Below, piece by piece: positions 19,443 through 28,145 of a DNA stretch of 64,000 nt. Every line of letters begins with the position of its first letter. The stretch's first letter is position 1. The position numbers and the translations under genes were made by a program. Origin of the DNA: Photobacterium frigidiphilum (lineage in GTDB: Bacteria > Pseudomonadota > Gammaproteobacteria > Enterobacterales > Vibrionaceae); the NCBI RefSeq assembly GCF_003025615.1, contig NZ_PYMJ01000007.1, forward strand, positions 1 to 64,000, written 5' to 3'. The notes beneath the pieces are model-generated. The model saw only the letters and a program-made list of their open reading frames with translations, was not told the DNA's origin and did no database searches.

Positions 19443-20756
19443 CTACTGTTCAGTGGCATCTAACACACCAACAGTGCGGTTAGATTGTCGAAAGTAAATA
19501 TGGGCAACACGTTTGATATCGTCTACTGTCACGTTTTCAAATTCGCTAGGGGCATCAAATAAGGCTTTATAGCTACCAAAATATAACTCGTACGTACCAA
19601 TCGTGTTTGATTTTCCATCGATAGTTTCAAGCTCTCGATAAAAATCCATTAGCTTCATGTTTTTCGCTTTAGTGAGCTCTTGTTCAGTTACACCTTTTTT
19701 AATCACGTCATCTAGCTGCGTAATAAAGGCTTTTTCTAGTTCATCTGAACTTGTACCTTCGCTCGCCACCAAATAGAAATAAAACAGATTTGGATCAATC
19801 GACATTGGCATATGAGTATCAGCAGAAATTGCTAACCCTTTATCGACAATATTACGCTCTAACCGTGAACTTCCTCCCCAACCTAAAATAGACTCGAGTA
19901 AAGATAGCGCGTAATAGTCTTGGTGTGTGGTTTGCGGTACATGATACGCCAACATAATATTTGGCGTGGTAACAGAGCTTTTTTGAACATAAACGCGGCG
20001 TTCACCTTTTTGCGCAGGCTCAATTGCCGTTACTTTACGAGGCTCGGGCTGAGAAGGGATCGGTGTGAAATATTCTTCTGCCAGTGTTTTAATTTCATCA
20101 AACTCAACAGCGCCCGTAATCACCACAAAGGCATTATTCGGCGCGTAATACGTTTTATGATATTTAACTAAATCATCCAGCGTCCAATTTAAAATATCAG
20201 ATTCATGACCAATAACGGACCAGCTATAAGGATGAACCCGGAATGCAGCCGCTTTAACCTCTTCATTTAGCACCCGCCAATTTGAATTTTCTAAACCTGT
20301 TCGACGTTCAGACATCACAACATCGCGTTCGCTTTCTAGCATTTCTGCATTGATATCTAAATGAGCAATACGATCAGCTTCTAAATCAAAAATTTTCTCG
20401 ACCGAACTAGAAGGGAACCAATTGGTGTATACCGTGGTATTTTCAGTGGTATAAGCATTGTTTGCACCACCAGCAGATTCCATTACACGATCAAACATTT
20501 TCGGCCCGTATTTCTTTGCCCCATTAAACATCATATGTTCAAAGAAATGGGACAAACCCGTAATGCCAAGTGCTTCGTTACGTGAACCAACTTTCCAGAA
20601 TAAATACATATTAGCATTGGGGATTGTGTAATCCTCTACCACTAATATTTTCATTCCATTTTCTAGGGTAAGGGTTTTTACATCTTCTACTTTCATTGCT
20701 TGTGCGACTCCCGTCATGCCAAGGCAAAGGGCGATCGCTAAGAGCAAACGCTTCAT
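19443..20756 (-). CDS. Zinc-dependent M16 peptidase, secreted, catalytic subunit
   Basis: The 437-residue protein has a Sec signal peptide (residues 1-20, ending AQA). It carries the inverted zinc motif HFFEH (residues 70-74), and the third ligand is expected to be Glu150 (VVMSERRTG), about 76 residues later, as the family requires. It cleaves peptides in the periplasm; the physiological substrate is unknown. It is the first gene of a pair with the metal-site-lacking M16 lipoprotein immediately downstream, like mitochondrial MPP beta/alpha or bacterial paired M16 proteins. Confidence 0.92.
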   Translation of the reverse strand: MKRLLLAIALCLGMTGVAQAMKVEDVKTLTLENGMKILVVEDYTIPNANMYLFWKVGSRNEALGITGLSHFFEHMMFNGAKKYGPKMFDRVMESAGGANNAYTTENTTVYTNWFPSSSVEKIFDLEADRIAHLDINAEMLESERDVVMSERRTGLENSNWRVLNEEVKAAAFRVHPYSWSVIGHESDILNWTLDDLVKYHKTYYAPNNAFVVITGAVEFDEIKTLAEEYFTPIPSQPEPRKVTAIEPAQKGERRVYVQKSSVTTPNIMLAYHVPQTTHQDYYALSLLESILGWGGSSRLERNIVDKGLAISADTHMPMSIDPNLFYFYLVASEGTSSDELEKAFITQLDDVIKKGVTEQELTKAKNMKLMDFYRELETIDGKSNTIGTYELYFGSYKALFDAPSEFENVTVDDIKRVAHIYFRQSNRTVGVLDATEQ

Positions 20757-20940
20757 ATCGACTCCTTGATACTAGAATTAACAACGTTATATATTGCCGT
20801 ATTTTTATACGATCGTTTTAATTTATTGAATTGGTGCCACTCAATAAACATAGTGAAAATAGACACATCTCGCTAACTATTAATAAAAATATTCATTAAG
20901 ACCGACACGAGCAGTTTTTGTGAGCACGTTTAAAACAAGG

Positions 20941-21819
20941 TTACAACGTCACACTATCATTAGTAAAAGTGTCACGTAACAACTGTATCATCGCACGGGT
21001 TTTCTCTGGTAAATATTCCCGTGAAGGATAAATTAATGTGAGCTTAATTTCAGGAAAACGTTCGCCAGATAATACATTAACTAGCTCACCCGCAGTGACG
21101 GCTTCCCGAACCAGTATTGTCGGCAATAACGCAATACCATGAGCTGATTTCGCCATGTGGTGTATTAAACGTAAATCATCAGAACACAATCGAATCGTTA
21201 AGCCATCAGCCAATGCGGTCGAATTATACCTGCTCACTAAAATACGGTGGTCCATTAAATTCGCAAGATCTTTAGGTGCACCATGTGTAGCAATATAATC
21301 GGGTGAAGCCACTAAGCAGCAAGGAAATGGCAATAAGGTTTGCTGAACATAATCTTCATTAATAACCTTCAGAATATTAGGCAATAACTGTAGATCGACA
21401 TTATCTCGCTTCAAGTCGATACTTTCTTGGCAGTGCTGTATTTCTAGTAATACATTAGGAAAACGGACTGCATATTTATCAATCAGCTCAGCAAACATGC
21501 TAGACGTAATTAACGCCGCAGGCACCGCTATTCGCAATACACCTTGCAACTCTTTTTGTCGGTTTTCAAGCAAGTTTACCGCTTGATTAGCCATTGTTAG
21601 AGGCTGATTCACTTGCTCGTACAGTAAACGTCCATTTTCTGTTAACTCGATATGCCGAGTAGTTCGAATTAACAGTTGACTGCCAAGCGCTTTTTCTAAT
21701 TCTTGTAACCTTCGGCTCACTTTTGAACGTTGTAACGAATATGCCTTGGCAGCGGCACTTATTCCGCCATGCCTTACTGTTAAAACAAACAGATAAAGAT
21801 CATCCATGCTTACTTTCAT
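20941..21819 (-). CDS. LysR-family transcriptional regulator
   Basis: With the ATG at 21819 the protein has 292 residues. A TTG 21 bases upstream is in frame but has no better ribosome-binding site. The N-terminal winged helix-turn-helix reads DDLYLFVLTVRHGGISAAAK with SRRLQELEKALGSQLLIRTT. A substrate-binding-like domain starts near residue 80. It is divergent from the HlyD/DUF2955 efflux pair (start 21919) across ~100 bases, the classic arrangement for a LysR regulator controlling an aromatic-acid or drug efflux operon such as AaeR-aaeAB. The effector is unknown. Confidence 0.92.
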   Translation of the reverse strand: MKVSMDDLYLFVLTVRHGGISAAAKAYSLQRSKVSRRLQELEKALGSQLLIRTTRHIELTENGRLLYEQVNQPLTMANQAVNLLENRQKELQGVLRIAVPAALITSSMFAELIDKYAVRFPNVLLEIQHCQESIDLKRDNVDLQLLPNILKVINEDYVQQTLLPFPCCLVASPDYIATHGAPKDLANLMDHRILVSRYNSTALADGLTIRLCSDDLRLIHHMAKSAHGIALLPTILVREAVTAGELVNVLSGERFPEIKLTLIYPSREYLPEKTRAMIQLLRDTFTNDSVTL

Positions 21820-21918
21820 TGTCTCACCAATAGGTCGCAAATGTTATATTTGTCATTCTATTTAATCTAATCAACAATTTCTATAATAGAACCTTATTTA
21901 TCGACATTTGGACATTCC

Positions 21919-22986
21919 ATGCAAACTGCTGAATTAAAATTTCGCCGCTGGATGCAAAGCCTCATCATTCTTTTTATTCTTTTCGCCGGCTACATCGTGG
22001 TTGCAGATAGGCATGCTCCCTTAACGACAGAAAGTCGCGTTCAAGGTTATGTTATTCAGATTGCACCAGAAGTCACAGGTACTGTTACAGATGTACAAGT
22101 CGGTAATAATCAAGCAGTAAAAAAAGGGACGCCTCTTTTTACTATTGATACAAGTCGATATACGTTGGCAGTTGAAAAAGCTGAAGTCGCCCTTAAACAG
22201 GCTCATGAACAAGAAAGTGCCTTGTACGCAAAAGTGAGCTCAGGTAAGGCAAAAGTGGCGACAACTCAGGCGTCTTATAATAATGCGCGTAGTGAGTATC
22301 AGCGTATTAAAAAATTAGCACAGCAAAAACTGGTCTCAGCGTCAATGCTAGATAACGCGTTAGCAAATAACAGTGTGGCTTTATCTAACCTTCATGCAGC
22401 GCAACAAGACTTACTTTCATTACAAGTGCAACTAGGCATAACCCCCGGAGAAAGTAGTATGGTTCACGCTGCTGAAAACGCCCTTGAGCAAGCGAATCTC
22501 AACTTATCACACACCCAAGTTAATGCGCCTAGTGATGGCGTTATTACCAACTTACAGCTTGAAGTCGGCAGCACAGCAAGTACTAATATGCCGTTATTGA
22601 CATTCATTCCAACCGATTCGTTATGGGTAGCGGCTGATTTTCGTGAAAAAGCCATCGCACTAATGAATGAGCATTCAACTGCCTTAGTGACTTTTGATGC
22701 TTTTCCCGGCAAAACATTCGCATTCAACATTCAAAGCCGTGATTTTGGTGTAGCCGCCGCACAGCAAAGTCCTAATGGTAAATTAACGGCTGTTGAAACA
22801 AATAACAGATGGGTACGAGATGCCCAACGGGTTCGTGTAAATTTATCAACAGATGAACCTTTACCTAAACAACTATTTGTAGGCTCACGAGCCACTGTTG
22901 TTCTTTACCCTGACAACAACCCTATCTGGTCATTATTGGCCAAGATACAAATTTCGTTAGTCGGCATGTTGCACTACATCTACTAA
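21919..22986 (+). CDS. HlyD/EmrA-type membrane fusion protein
   Basis: The 355-residue periplasmic adaptor has a single N-terminal membrane anchor (about 14-30), a biotinyl-lipoyl half-motif (VQGYVIQIAPEVTGTVTDVQVGNNQAVKKG), a ~100-residue coiled-coil hairpin and the second half-motif (VNAPSDGVITNLQLEVG). Such proteins join an inner-membrane pump to an outer-membrane channel. It is followed after 29 bases by a DUF2955/FUSC-like membrane protein, like AaeA-AaeB, suggesting organic-acid or xenobiotic efflux under the divergent LysR. Confidence 0.92.
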   Translation: MQTAELKFRRWMQSLIILFILFAGYIVVADRHAPLTTESRVQGYVIQIAPEVTGTVTDVQVGNNQAVKKGTPLFTIDTSRYTLAVEKAEVALKQAHEQESALYAKVSSGKAKVATTQASYNNARSEYQRIKKLAQQKLVSASMLDNALANNSVALSNLHAAQQDLLSLQVQLGITPGESSMVHAAENALEQANLNLSHTQVNAPSDGVITNLQLEVGSTASTNMPLLTFIPTDSLWVAADFREKAIALMNEHSTALVTFDAFPGKTFAFNIQSRDFGVAAAQQSPNGKLTAVETNNRWVRDAQRVRVNLSTDEPLPKQLFVGSRATVVLYPDNNPIWSLLAKIQISLVGMLHYIY

Positions 22987-23015
22987 ATCATCGCTATTAA
23001 CGTGAGTAATCGATA

Positions 23016-24110
23016 ATGAAAACAATGCGCATATGGTTCGGTTGTGTCGCGGGATTAGCTGTAACATTAGTGTTTGGTTGGTCTTACGGCTTGTTTGCCG
23101 CATTATTACCCCTCTTTGTATTAACACAAATTGACCAATGGAACGCAGGCATATTAATTCAATTACTGTTGGGGATTGTTTGGGTAAGCATACAGGTCAC
23201 TTTTATTGTGGGGTTCTTTCAACCTTATCCTGTTTTAATGACGCTGGCTGTTGGCATTCTATTAATGGTCAAATGCATTGCGATGACCCATAAAAGTAGT
23301 TATTTATTTGGTTATACAGGGCTATTAATTGGCTCAATTCTACTTAATTTCGGTAGCTTCAACAGTTTTGATATTGAAGAGTTTGTGATGGGGCTATGGG
23401 CTTCAGCCCTTGTTACCGCCCCTATCGTGGCGATGGCGTTGTATTTATTCCCTGAAAAACCACCGTCACCATTGGTTAGTATTTCATCTTCAGATGCCAC
23501 AGAACAACAAAAAGTGAATGCCTCAAAACAAGAAGTCTGTACCTCAACGGCAGAAGAAAGAAAAATACACATTAGAAACCAACGTAAAGATGAAATAGGC
23601 AGAGTACGCCAAGCAGCATTAGGTTGGATTATTGCAATGGCAGCATTCATCTTGTTCCAAGTTGCCGATTTAAGTGATTCATTATCGGCACAAGCATCCA
23701 TACTTATCGTATTAACCCCTATGACTTTAATTGGTTCTTTAGGGGCGGCAAAAATCCGTATTATTGGTACTTTTTTAGGCTGTTTAGCCGGCATGATGGT
23801 GCAGCTAAGTTTATATACGCTTTCTAATAACGGAATGCTATTTTTAATGGCGTACGCGATTGCGGCAGGTATATTCTGTAAGTGGTTAGCATCGGGTACC
23901 ATTAAAGCCAGCATTGGTTTTTCTGCAATGTCTGCGTTAACAGTGCCCTTAACAACATCTTTTGTACCTGAACAGCAAGACGCTTTTTTTTCAATCATCT
24001 ACCGCTTCAGCTCTATCTTTGTTGCCGTTATAGGCACGTCACTTGCTATCTGGATAGGACACCACCTGTTGGTTCGTCTTATCCAATTTAAAGAGCCTCA
24101 ATGTAACTAA
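23016..24110 (+). CDS. DUF2955/FUSC-like inner-membrane efflux component
   Basis: The 364-residue protein has two blocks of about five membrane helices (residues ~5-145 and ~205-350) separated by a charged cytoplasmic segment (about 150-200). This resembles DUF2955 and fusaric-acid-resistance (FUSC/AaeB) proteins. It lacks the large cytoplasmic C-domain of full AaeB, so it is a minimal version. With the adjacent HlyD protein it probably forms an efflux pump; an outer-membrane partner is not encoded here. Confidence 0.82.
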   Translation: MKTMRIWFGCVAGLAVTLVFGWSYGLFAALLPLFVLTQIDQWNAGILIQLLLGIVWVSIQVTFIVGFFQPYPVLMTLAVGILLMVKCIAMTHKSSYLFGYTGLLIGSILLNFGSFNSFDIEEFVMGLWASALVTAPIVAMALYLFPEKPPSPLVSISSSDATEQQKVNASKQEVCTSTAEERKIHIRNQRKDEIGRVRQAALGWIIAMAAFILFQVADLSDSLSAQASILIVLTPMTLIGSLGAAKIRIIGTFLGCLAGMMVQLSLYTLSNNGMLFLMAYAIAAGIFCKWLASGTIKASIGFSAMSALTVPLTTSFVPEQQDAFFSIIYRFSSIFVAVIGTSLAIWIGHHLLVRLIQFKEPQCN

Positions 24111-24167
24111 CCTAATCGCTATTCCCATAGCTAAAACCGTTTTATATACCCTTATATAACGTCAATA

Positions 24168-24200
24168 AGGGCTTGATGAACGAAATATGAATCAAGCCCT
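24168..24200 (+). terminator. Hairpin after the efflux pair
   Basis: AGGGCTTGAT (24168-24177) pairs with ATCAAGCCCT (24191-24200), followed by CACCTTTTATT. It separates the efflux genes from the glycosyltransferase. The interrupted U-run makes it a moderate terminator. Confidence 0.65.
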
Positions 24201-24260
24201 CACCTTTTATTCAGCCCATCTCTTTCATAATCAACTCCATACCCACTAAGGAGAAAAATT

Positions 24261-25064
24261 ATGAACGCTATAAGTATTGTTGTTATTACCCTAAATGAAG
24301 AAAAACGTATTGGTCGCCTTCTGGATGATCTCAGCAAACAAACTCACCAAGATTTTGAAGTGATCGTGGTTGATTCAAACAGTACCGATAACACATGCGA
24401 CGTTGCAAAGGGCTTTGCTAAGGCCTTACCTGCGCTGACTGTTCATCGAATGGACAATAAAGGTACAAGCTTAGGTCGTAATACTGGTGCTGGCCTTGCA
24501 AAGCACGAGAGACTGTTATTTCTTGATGCCGATGTGCGCCTTTCGCCAACATTTCTTACCGATGCATTACACAAACTCGATAAGAATAAATTAGAAGTCG
24601 CTGGCGTGTACATGGGGGCAGACGAACTATCACTGAGCTATCGTCTTGGCTACGGTATATTCAATGCTGGTTTATTTGCTACGTCATTTTTCTTCCCGAC
24701 GTCTGTTGGTGCCTGTTTGTTTTCGACCAAACGGGTGCACAACGAGATTAACGGGTTTGATGAAAGCATCACACTATGCGAAGACTGTGATTATGTAAAA
24801 CGTGCAGCAAAAACCTGGCGCTACCGCATGCTGCCAATCACGTTTACTTTCGATCCACGCCGCCTTGAACAAGAAGGCTTCATCAAAATGGGATTAACCT
24901 ATTTAAAAGCTAACGTACGCCGTTTCTTTTTTGGCGAAATGCGTAATCAAGAAATGGAATACAAATTCGATAATTACAACGAAAAGGCGGGAGCAGAACC
25001 ACAACCGACTAAAACGCCTGAATCTGCACAAGCAGATCCTCAAACAACACAAGCAAGTCATTAA
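24261..25064 (+). CDS. Family 2 glycosyltransferase
   Basis: The 267-residue protein has a GT-A fold start (ISIVVITLNEEKRIGRLLDD) with VVDSNSTDNT and the metal-binding LFLDADVRLS (DAD motif, about residues 90-92). A C-terminal hydrophobic patch could associate with the membrane, and an Ala/Pro/Thr/Gln tail ends the protein. The sugar donor and acceptor are unknown; lipid or glycan modification is likely. AAGGAG precedes the ATG. It ends nine bases before the DedA-LssY gene, so the two form an operon and may act on the same lipid-linked substrate. Confidence 0.9.
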   Translation: MNAISIVVITLNEEKRIGRLLDDLSKQTHQDFEVIVVDSNSTDNTCDVAKGFAKALPALTVHRMDNKGTSLGRNTGAGLAKHERLLFLDADVRLSPTFLTDALHKLDKNKLEVAGVYMGADELSLSYRLGYGIFNAGLFATSFFFPTSVGACLFSTKRVHNEINGFDESITLCEDCDYVKRAAKTWRYRMLPITFTFDPRRLEQEGFIKMGLTYLKANVRRFFFGEMRNQEMEYKFDNYNEKAGAEPQPTKTPESAQADPQTTQASH

Positions 25065-25073
25065 GGCGTAGAA

Positions 25074-26384
25074 ATGAAATTTTCATGGTGGTGGTTCTTT
25101 GGTGGAAATTTTCTAGACGCATTAATTGGTCCGAACCTCTTCTTTCCCGGAGAACCCTTCCTATTGGCGGCTGGTTATGCGCTTCATAATGGTTTCATTT
25201 CAGGAATAATCTTTGTTTTTATAGGTGGTTTTCTCGGCGATCAGATTAGCTATTGTATTGGTCGGAAGCAGGGATATAACGGAAGGCGCTGGCTAACACG
25301 TAGAATCCCTAAAACACGCCGTCCTTTTGCTAAAGCCAAACTCGCGCTTAATAAGCGAGGGCCACTAGTGGTTGCTGTCGCGCGGCTACTTGGTCCTGTT
25401 GCTTGGATCATGCCTTTTCTTGCTGGAAGCTACGCAATGTCATGGACTGTCTTTACGCTTTATTCACTCATTGGGTTGTTACTGGGTGTCGGTCAGTTTG
25501 TCATCCTTGGCTATATGCTTGCAGCAGGTATTCATTTATTACCCGATCTTACACCAATCATCCTGTTCTTCTCTGAGCACAGCTTATTGATTATATCAGT
25601 CATTATTGCCAGTGTTTGTAGTGCATTTTTTTATCGAAAAAAGCATAAAAGTAGATGGTTTGGCATTGCAGCATGTTGGGTTGTTGTTTTATGTGGCATG
25701 AACTACGTACACTTTTTTATCAGTGATGCGTATGCATACGAATCCCCCACCTTAAAGAACAACGAGTATTCGGTAACGTTCGACAGCTTGACGCTAAATA
25801 AAACAACGAATCTACAAACCATCACCGATTTAAGTACCTTGGAATATAAAACGTATCCGGGCTTAGCCCCTGTCTACCAAGCGCAACCCATTAATATTGT
25901 TTTAGTTGGCAGTAAGCCAAATACATTAATGAAAGAATTAGGTTGGATTGAGAATAAGACATTCTCACGAGACAATGTCTCAATGAAAAAATATTTGTCT
26001 TTGATGGCACAAGATTTACCCCCCATTTCTGACTTGTACTGGAACCAGCAACCACAGTGGTCAGCTTACCAACAGACTGGTAACCTATTACAACGCAACC
26101 ATATTCGATGGTGGTATGCAGGGTCATTAACAACAACTGGTGAACAGGTATGGTTAGGCGCAATCAGTTACGATAACCATTTAAAAGTTGCTCACTATAA
26201 AGGCATCATTACCGTGTTGCATGCCATCGATCCGGATGTTGATGTTGAACGAGATAGCCTCGCTCAACATGCACAAAATAAAGGCTGGCAGGTTTCTTTT
26301 GAGCGCTTTGCAAGTCCTGCTGCTTTTTCAAAAAGCAGCCACTACTTCAGTGATGGACAAGTCGCTGTGATTACCTTGATGTAA
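25074..26384 (+). CDS. DedA-family membrane protein fused to an LssY C-terminal domain
   Basis: The 436-residue protein has two parts. Residues 1-165 are DedA/SNARE-associated (VTT) type, with EPFLLAAGYAL, GGFLGDQISYCIGR and the VVAVARLLGPVAWIMPFLAG segment holding the conserved Arg and Pro-Gly region. This family includes undecaprenyl-phosphate and phospholipid flippases. Two further helices lead to a soluble LssY_C domain at about 240-436 (PINIVLVG, LGWIEN, QRNHIRWWYAG). In Legionella, LssY is associated with a type I secretion locus; its activity is unknown. Pairing with a glycosyltransferase suggests a role in lipid carriers. Confidence 0.87.
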   Translation: MKFSWWWFFGGNFLDALIGPNLFFPGEPFLLAAGYALHNGFISGIIFVFIGGFLGDQISYCIGRKQGYNGRRWLTRRIPKTRRPFAKAKLALNKRGPLVVAVARLLGPVAWIMPFLAGSYAMSWTVFTLYSLIGLLLGVGQFVILGYMLAAGIHLLPDLTPIILFFSEHSLLIISVIIASVCSAFFYRKKHKSRWFGIAACWVVVLCGMNYVHFFISDAYAYESPTLKNNEYSVTFDSLTLNKTTNLQTITDLSTLEYKTYPGLAPVYQAQPINIVLVGSKPNTLMKELGWIENKTFSRDNVSMKKYLSLMAQDLPPISDLYWNQQPQWSAYQQTGNLLQRNHIRWWYAGSLTTTGEQVWLGAISYDNHLKVAHYKGIITVLHAIDPDVDVERDSLAQHAQNKGWQVSFERFASPAAFSKSSHYFSDGQVAVITLM

Positions 26385-26420
26385 TTGAAATCGCAAGTAT
26401 CAGCCTATTTCAACAACAGG

Positions 26421-27104
26421 TTAACTACGAGGCTTTGCAAACACCTGAGTCCAATAAATACCATACTGCGTCGATGAGTTAGTCACAAATGATGCGCCCA
26501 TCTGCGTGAAGTTTGCACTCATGATATTTAAACAGTGACCAGGGCTGTCAATCCATGAGGTCATAACCGCATCGACATCTTTCTGACCTGCCGCAATATT
26601 TTCACCGACTGAGCTCCATGTATAACCTTGAGCGGTAACACGCGTACTTACGCTTGAGCCGTCTGAACCTGTATGGCTGAAGAAATCATAATTTGCCATA
26701 TCATTTGAGTGTGTATAAGCCGCTTGTTCTAATTGTGCATCCCACGTTAACGCAGGTACTGGTGGCATAATTGTACCACCACAATTTTGTTGTGTAGCAC
26801 GAGCTGCATTAACTGCAGTTAGCATTTCATTTTGAAAACCAGTATCAGGTGCTGGCGTTGAACCACCACCACCTTCTGGATTTGTACCGCTACCACCACC
26901 TTCTGGATTCGTACCGCTACCATTACCGCTATCAGGTACAGTACCTCCGCCATTATTGCCGCTATCAGGCACACTACTGTCACCGCCGCCAGTATTGGAA
27001 TTTGCGCCAGATGAAACTTGACCGCTATCAGAGCTATCAGAACCGCCAGAACCGCAACCAGCTAACGTGAATGTAGATATAAGTAATAATGATATTAATC
27101 GCAT
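26421..27104 (-). CDS. CAP-domain (SCP/PR-1-like) lipoprotein
   Basis: The start at ATG 27104 is supported by GGAAG five bases upstream, giving 227 residues. A lipobox (TLAGC) follows a short hydrophobic segment. A low-complexity linker (~residues 20-90) repeats PDSGN and NPEGGGSGT units. The CAP domain follows, with NAARATQQNCGG, YTHSNDMANYDFFSHTG and SVGENIAAG, motifs of secreted bacterial CAP proteins (YkwD-like). Some lineages use this fold as peptidase or adhesin; the bacterial function is unclear. The gene stands alone, convergent with the DedA-LssY gene. Confidence 0.88.
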   Translation of the reverse strand: MRLISLLLISTFTLAGCGSGGSDSSDSGQVSSGANSNTGGGDSSVPDSGNNGGGTVPDSGNGSGTNPEGGGSGTNPEGGGGSTPAPDTGFQNEMLTAVNAARATQQNCGGTIMPPVPALTWDAQLEQAAYTHSNDMANYDFFSHTGSDGSSVSTRVTAQGYTWSSVGENIAAGQKDVDAVMTSWIDSPGHCLNIMSANFTQMGASFVTNSSTQYGIYWTQVFAKPRS

Positions 27105-28145
27105 GAGTACTTCCAATATATTTGTAATAGTCTTGGTGTATCAGTAGACAAATTAAACAATACTATTAATGCGTTTAATTAGAACCTAATGATTAAATAA
27201 ATATAGGCTATTTTCCTACCAACCTATGAATCGCGCAAATAATATACTTCTTTTCTATCTAACAATTCAATCCCAACACCCACTCAAACTAAAATCCTGA
27301 CAAAGATCTGACAGAAAATATACCAACAAAACATATAAGCCAATGTATTAAAACACAAAAAACAGAATGAAAGAAAAAAAAGAAAATAACAATAAAGAAC
27401 ATGAATTAATAAATTAAATATAATAGTGATGTAGACAATTAAAATTCTACATTTAAACAAACATCACAAACCAACAAGACAAAAAATAACAATAAAAAAA
27501 CCACACAAACAAAAAACAATAAAACAAAATAAGAAATTACGATTTAAGGTGGGGAAATTAATAAATCTCAAAAATAACTTACCGTCTCAAAACTGATACA
27601 AGCTGTTGATGGCACTCATTTTAAAAATCATATGGAAAATTAAACACAGCCTCTACAGTCACTCAAAAAAAACAAGGTACAAACCATAAACTCACATTTT
27701 CAAAAATTCGAAAATCAAAAGTAATACTGAATTTAACCTGAACACTCGTCAAAATAATGACTCAATATTCACCTTATAGCGAAAAAAAACAAACAAACTT
27801 AAAAGTCGAAAAAATGTTACCAAGTCATTCATGCAAATTTAAATCATAACCTTTATTCCAAATTCGAAATCACCTTCACTTTATATACGATTTTAATGTT
27901 GATTTTAAACATCAAAACCAACAAGAATGTTAACCTTTAAATCCATGCACTTAACATGTAAAAGTAAATGGGATAATAAAATCCGACTCGTCATTTAAAT
28001 GACGAATTAACGTCATAAATACAACAAATAAATATTAATATAAAAAATAGGCGTCTCATTCCATTTAACACACTACTCTTTAGAATAATGTTTACTTATC
28101 TAGACACCAGAGCCTTTAAATAATGACAGCCCGCAAGGAATCACC
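27105..28145. other. 1-kb AT-rich gap with an A-rich tract and a palindrome
   Basis: No gene is supported here. About 27330-27560 is strongly A-rich and G-poor on the plus strand, with long A and AAC/AAT runs. The left part holds the CAP-lipoprotein promoter region. The right part would hold the promoter of the DUF1800 gene, including a perfect palindrome at 27989-28004 (separate entry). Confidence 0.7.
27989..28016. promoter_or_regulatory. Perfect 16-bp palindrome plus a third half-site upstream of the DUF1800 gene
   Basis: CGTCATTTAAATGACG (27989-28004) is perfectly palindromic, and the half-site CGTCAT recurs at 28011-28016. It lies 142 bases before the start codon, in an operator-like position. 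The cognate regulator is not identified. Confidence 0.45.

Noticed and set aside
18969..19463. Plus-strand 164-residue ORF
   Set aside because: It lies antisense to the M16 lipoprotein gene, which has a lipobox, a ribosome-binding site and clear homology.
23312..23998. Minus-strand 228-residue ORF
   Set aside because: It is antisense to the DUF2955 membrane protein; its composition mirrors the hydrophobic codons of that gene.
26840..26960. Imperfect tandem repeats (CCACCTTCTGGAT-type units)
   Set aside because: They encode the Gly/Pro/Asn-rich linker of the CAP lipoprotein and are a coding low-complexity region, not a CRISPR or VNTR locus of independent function.
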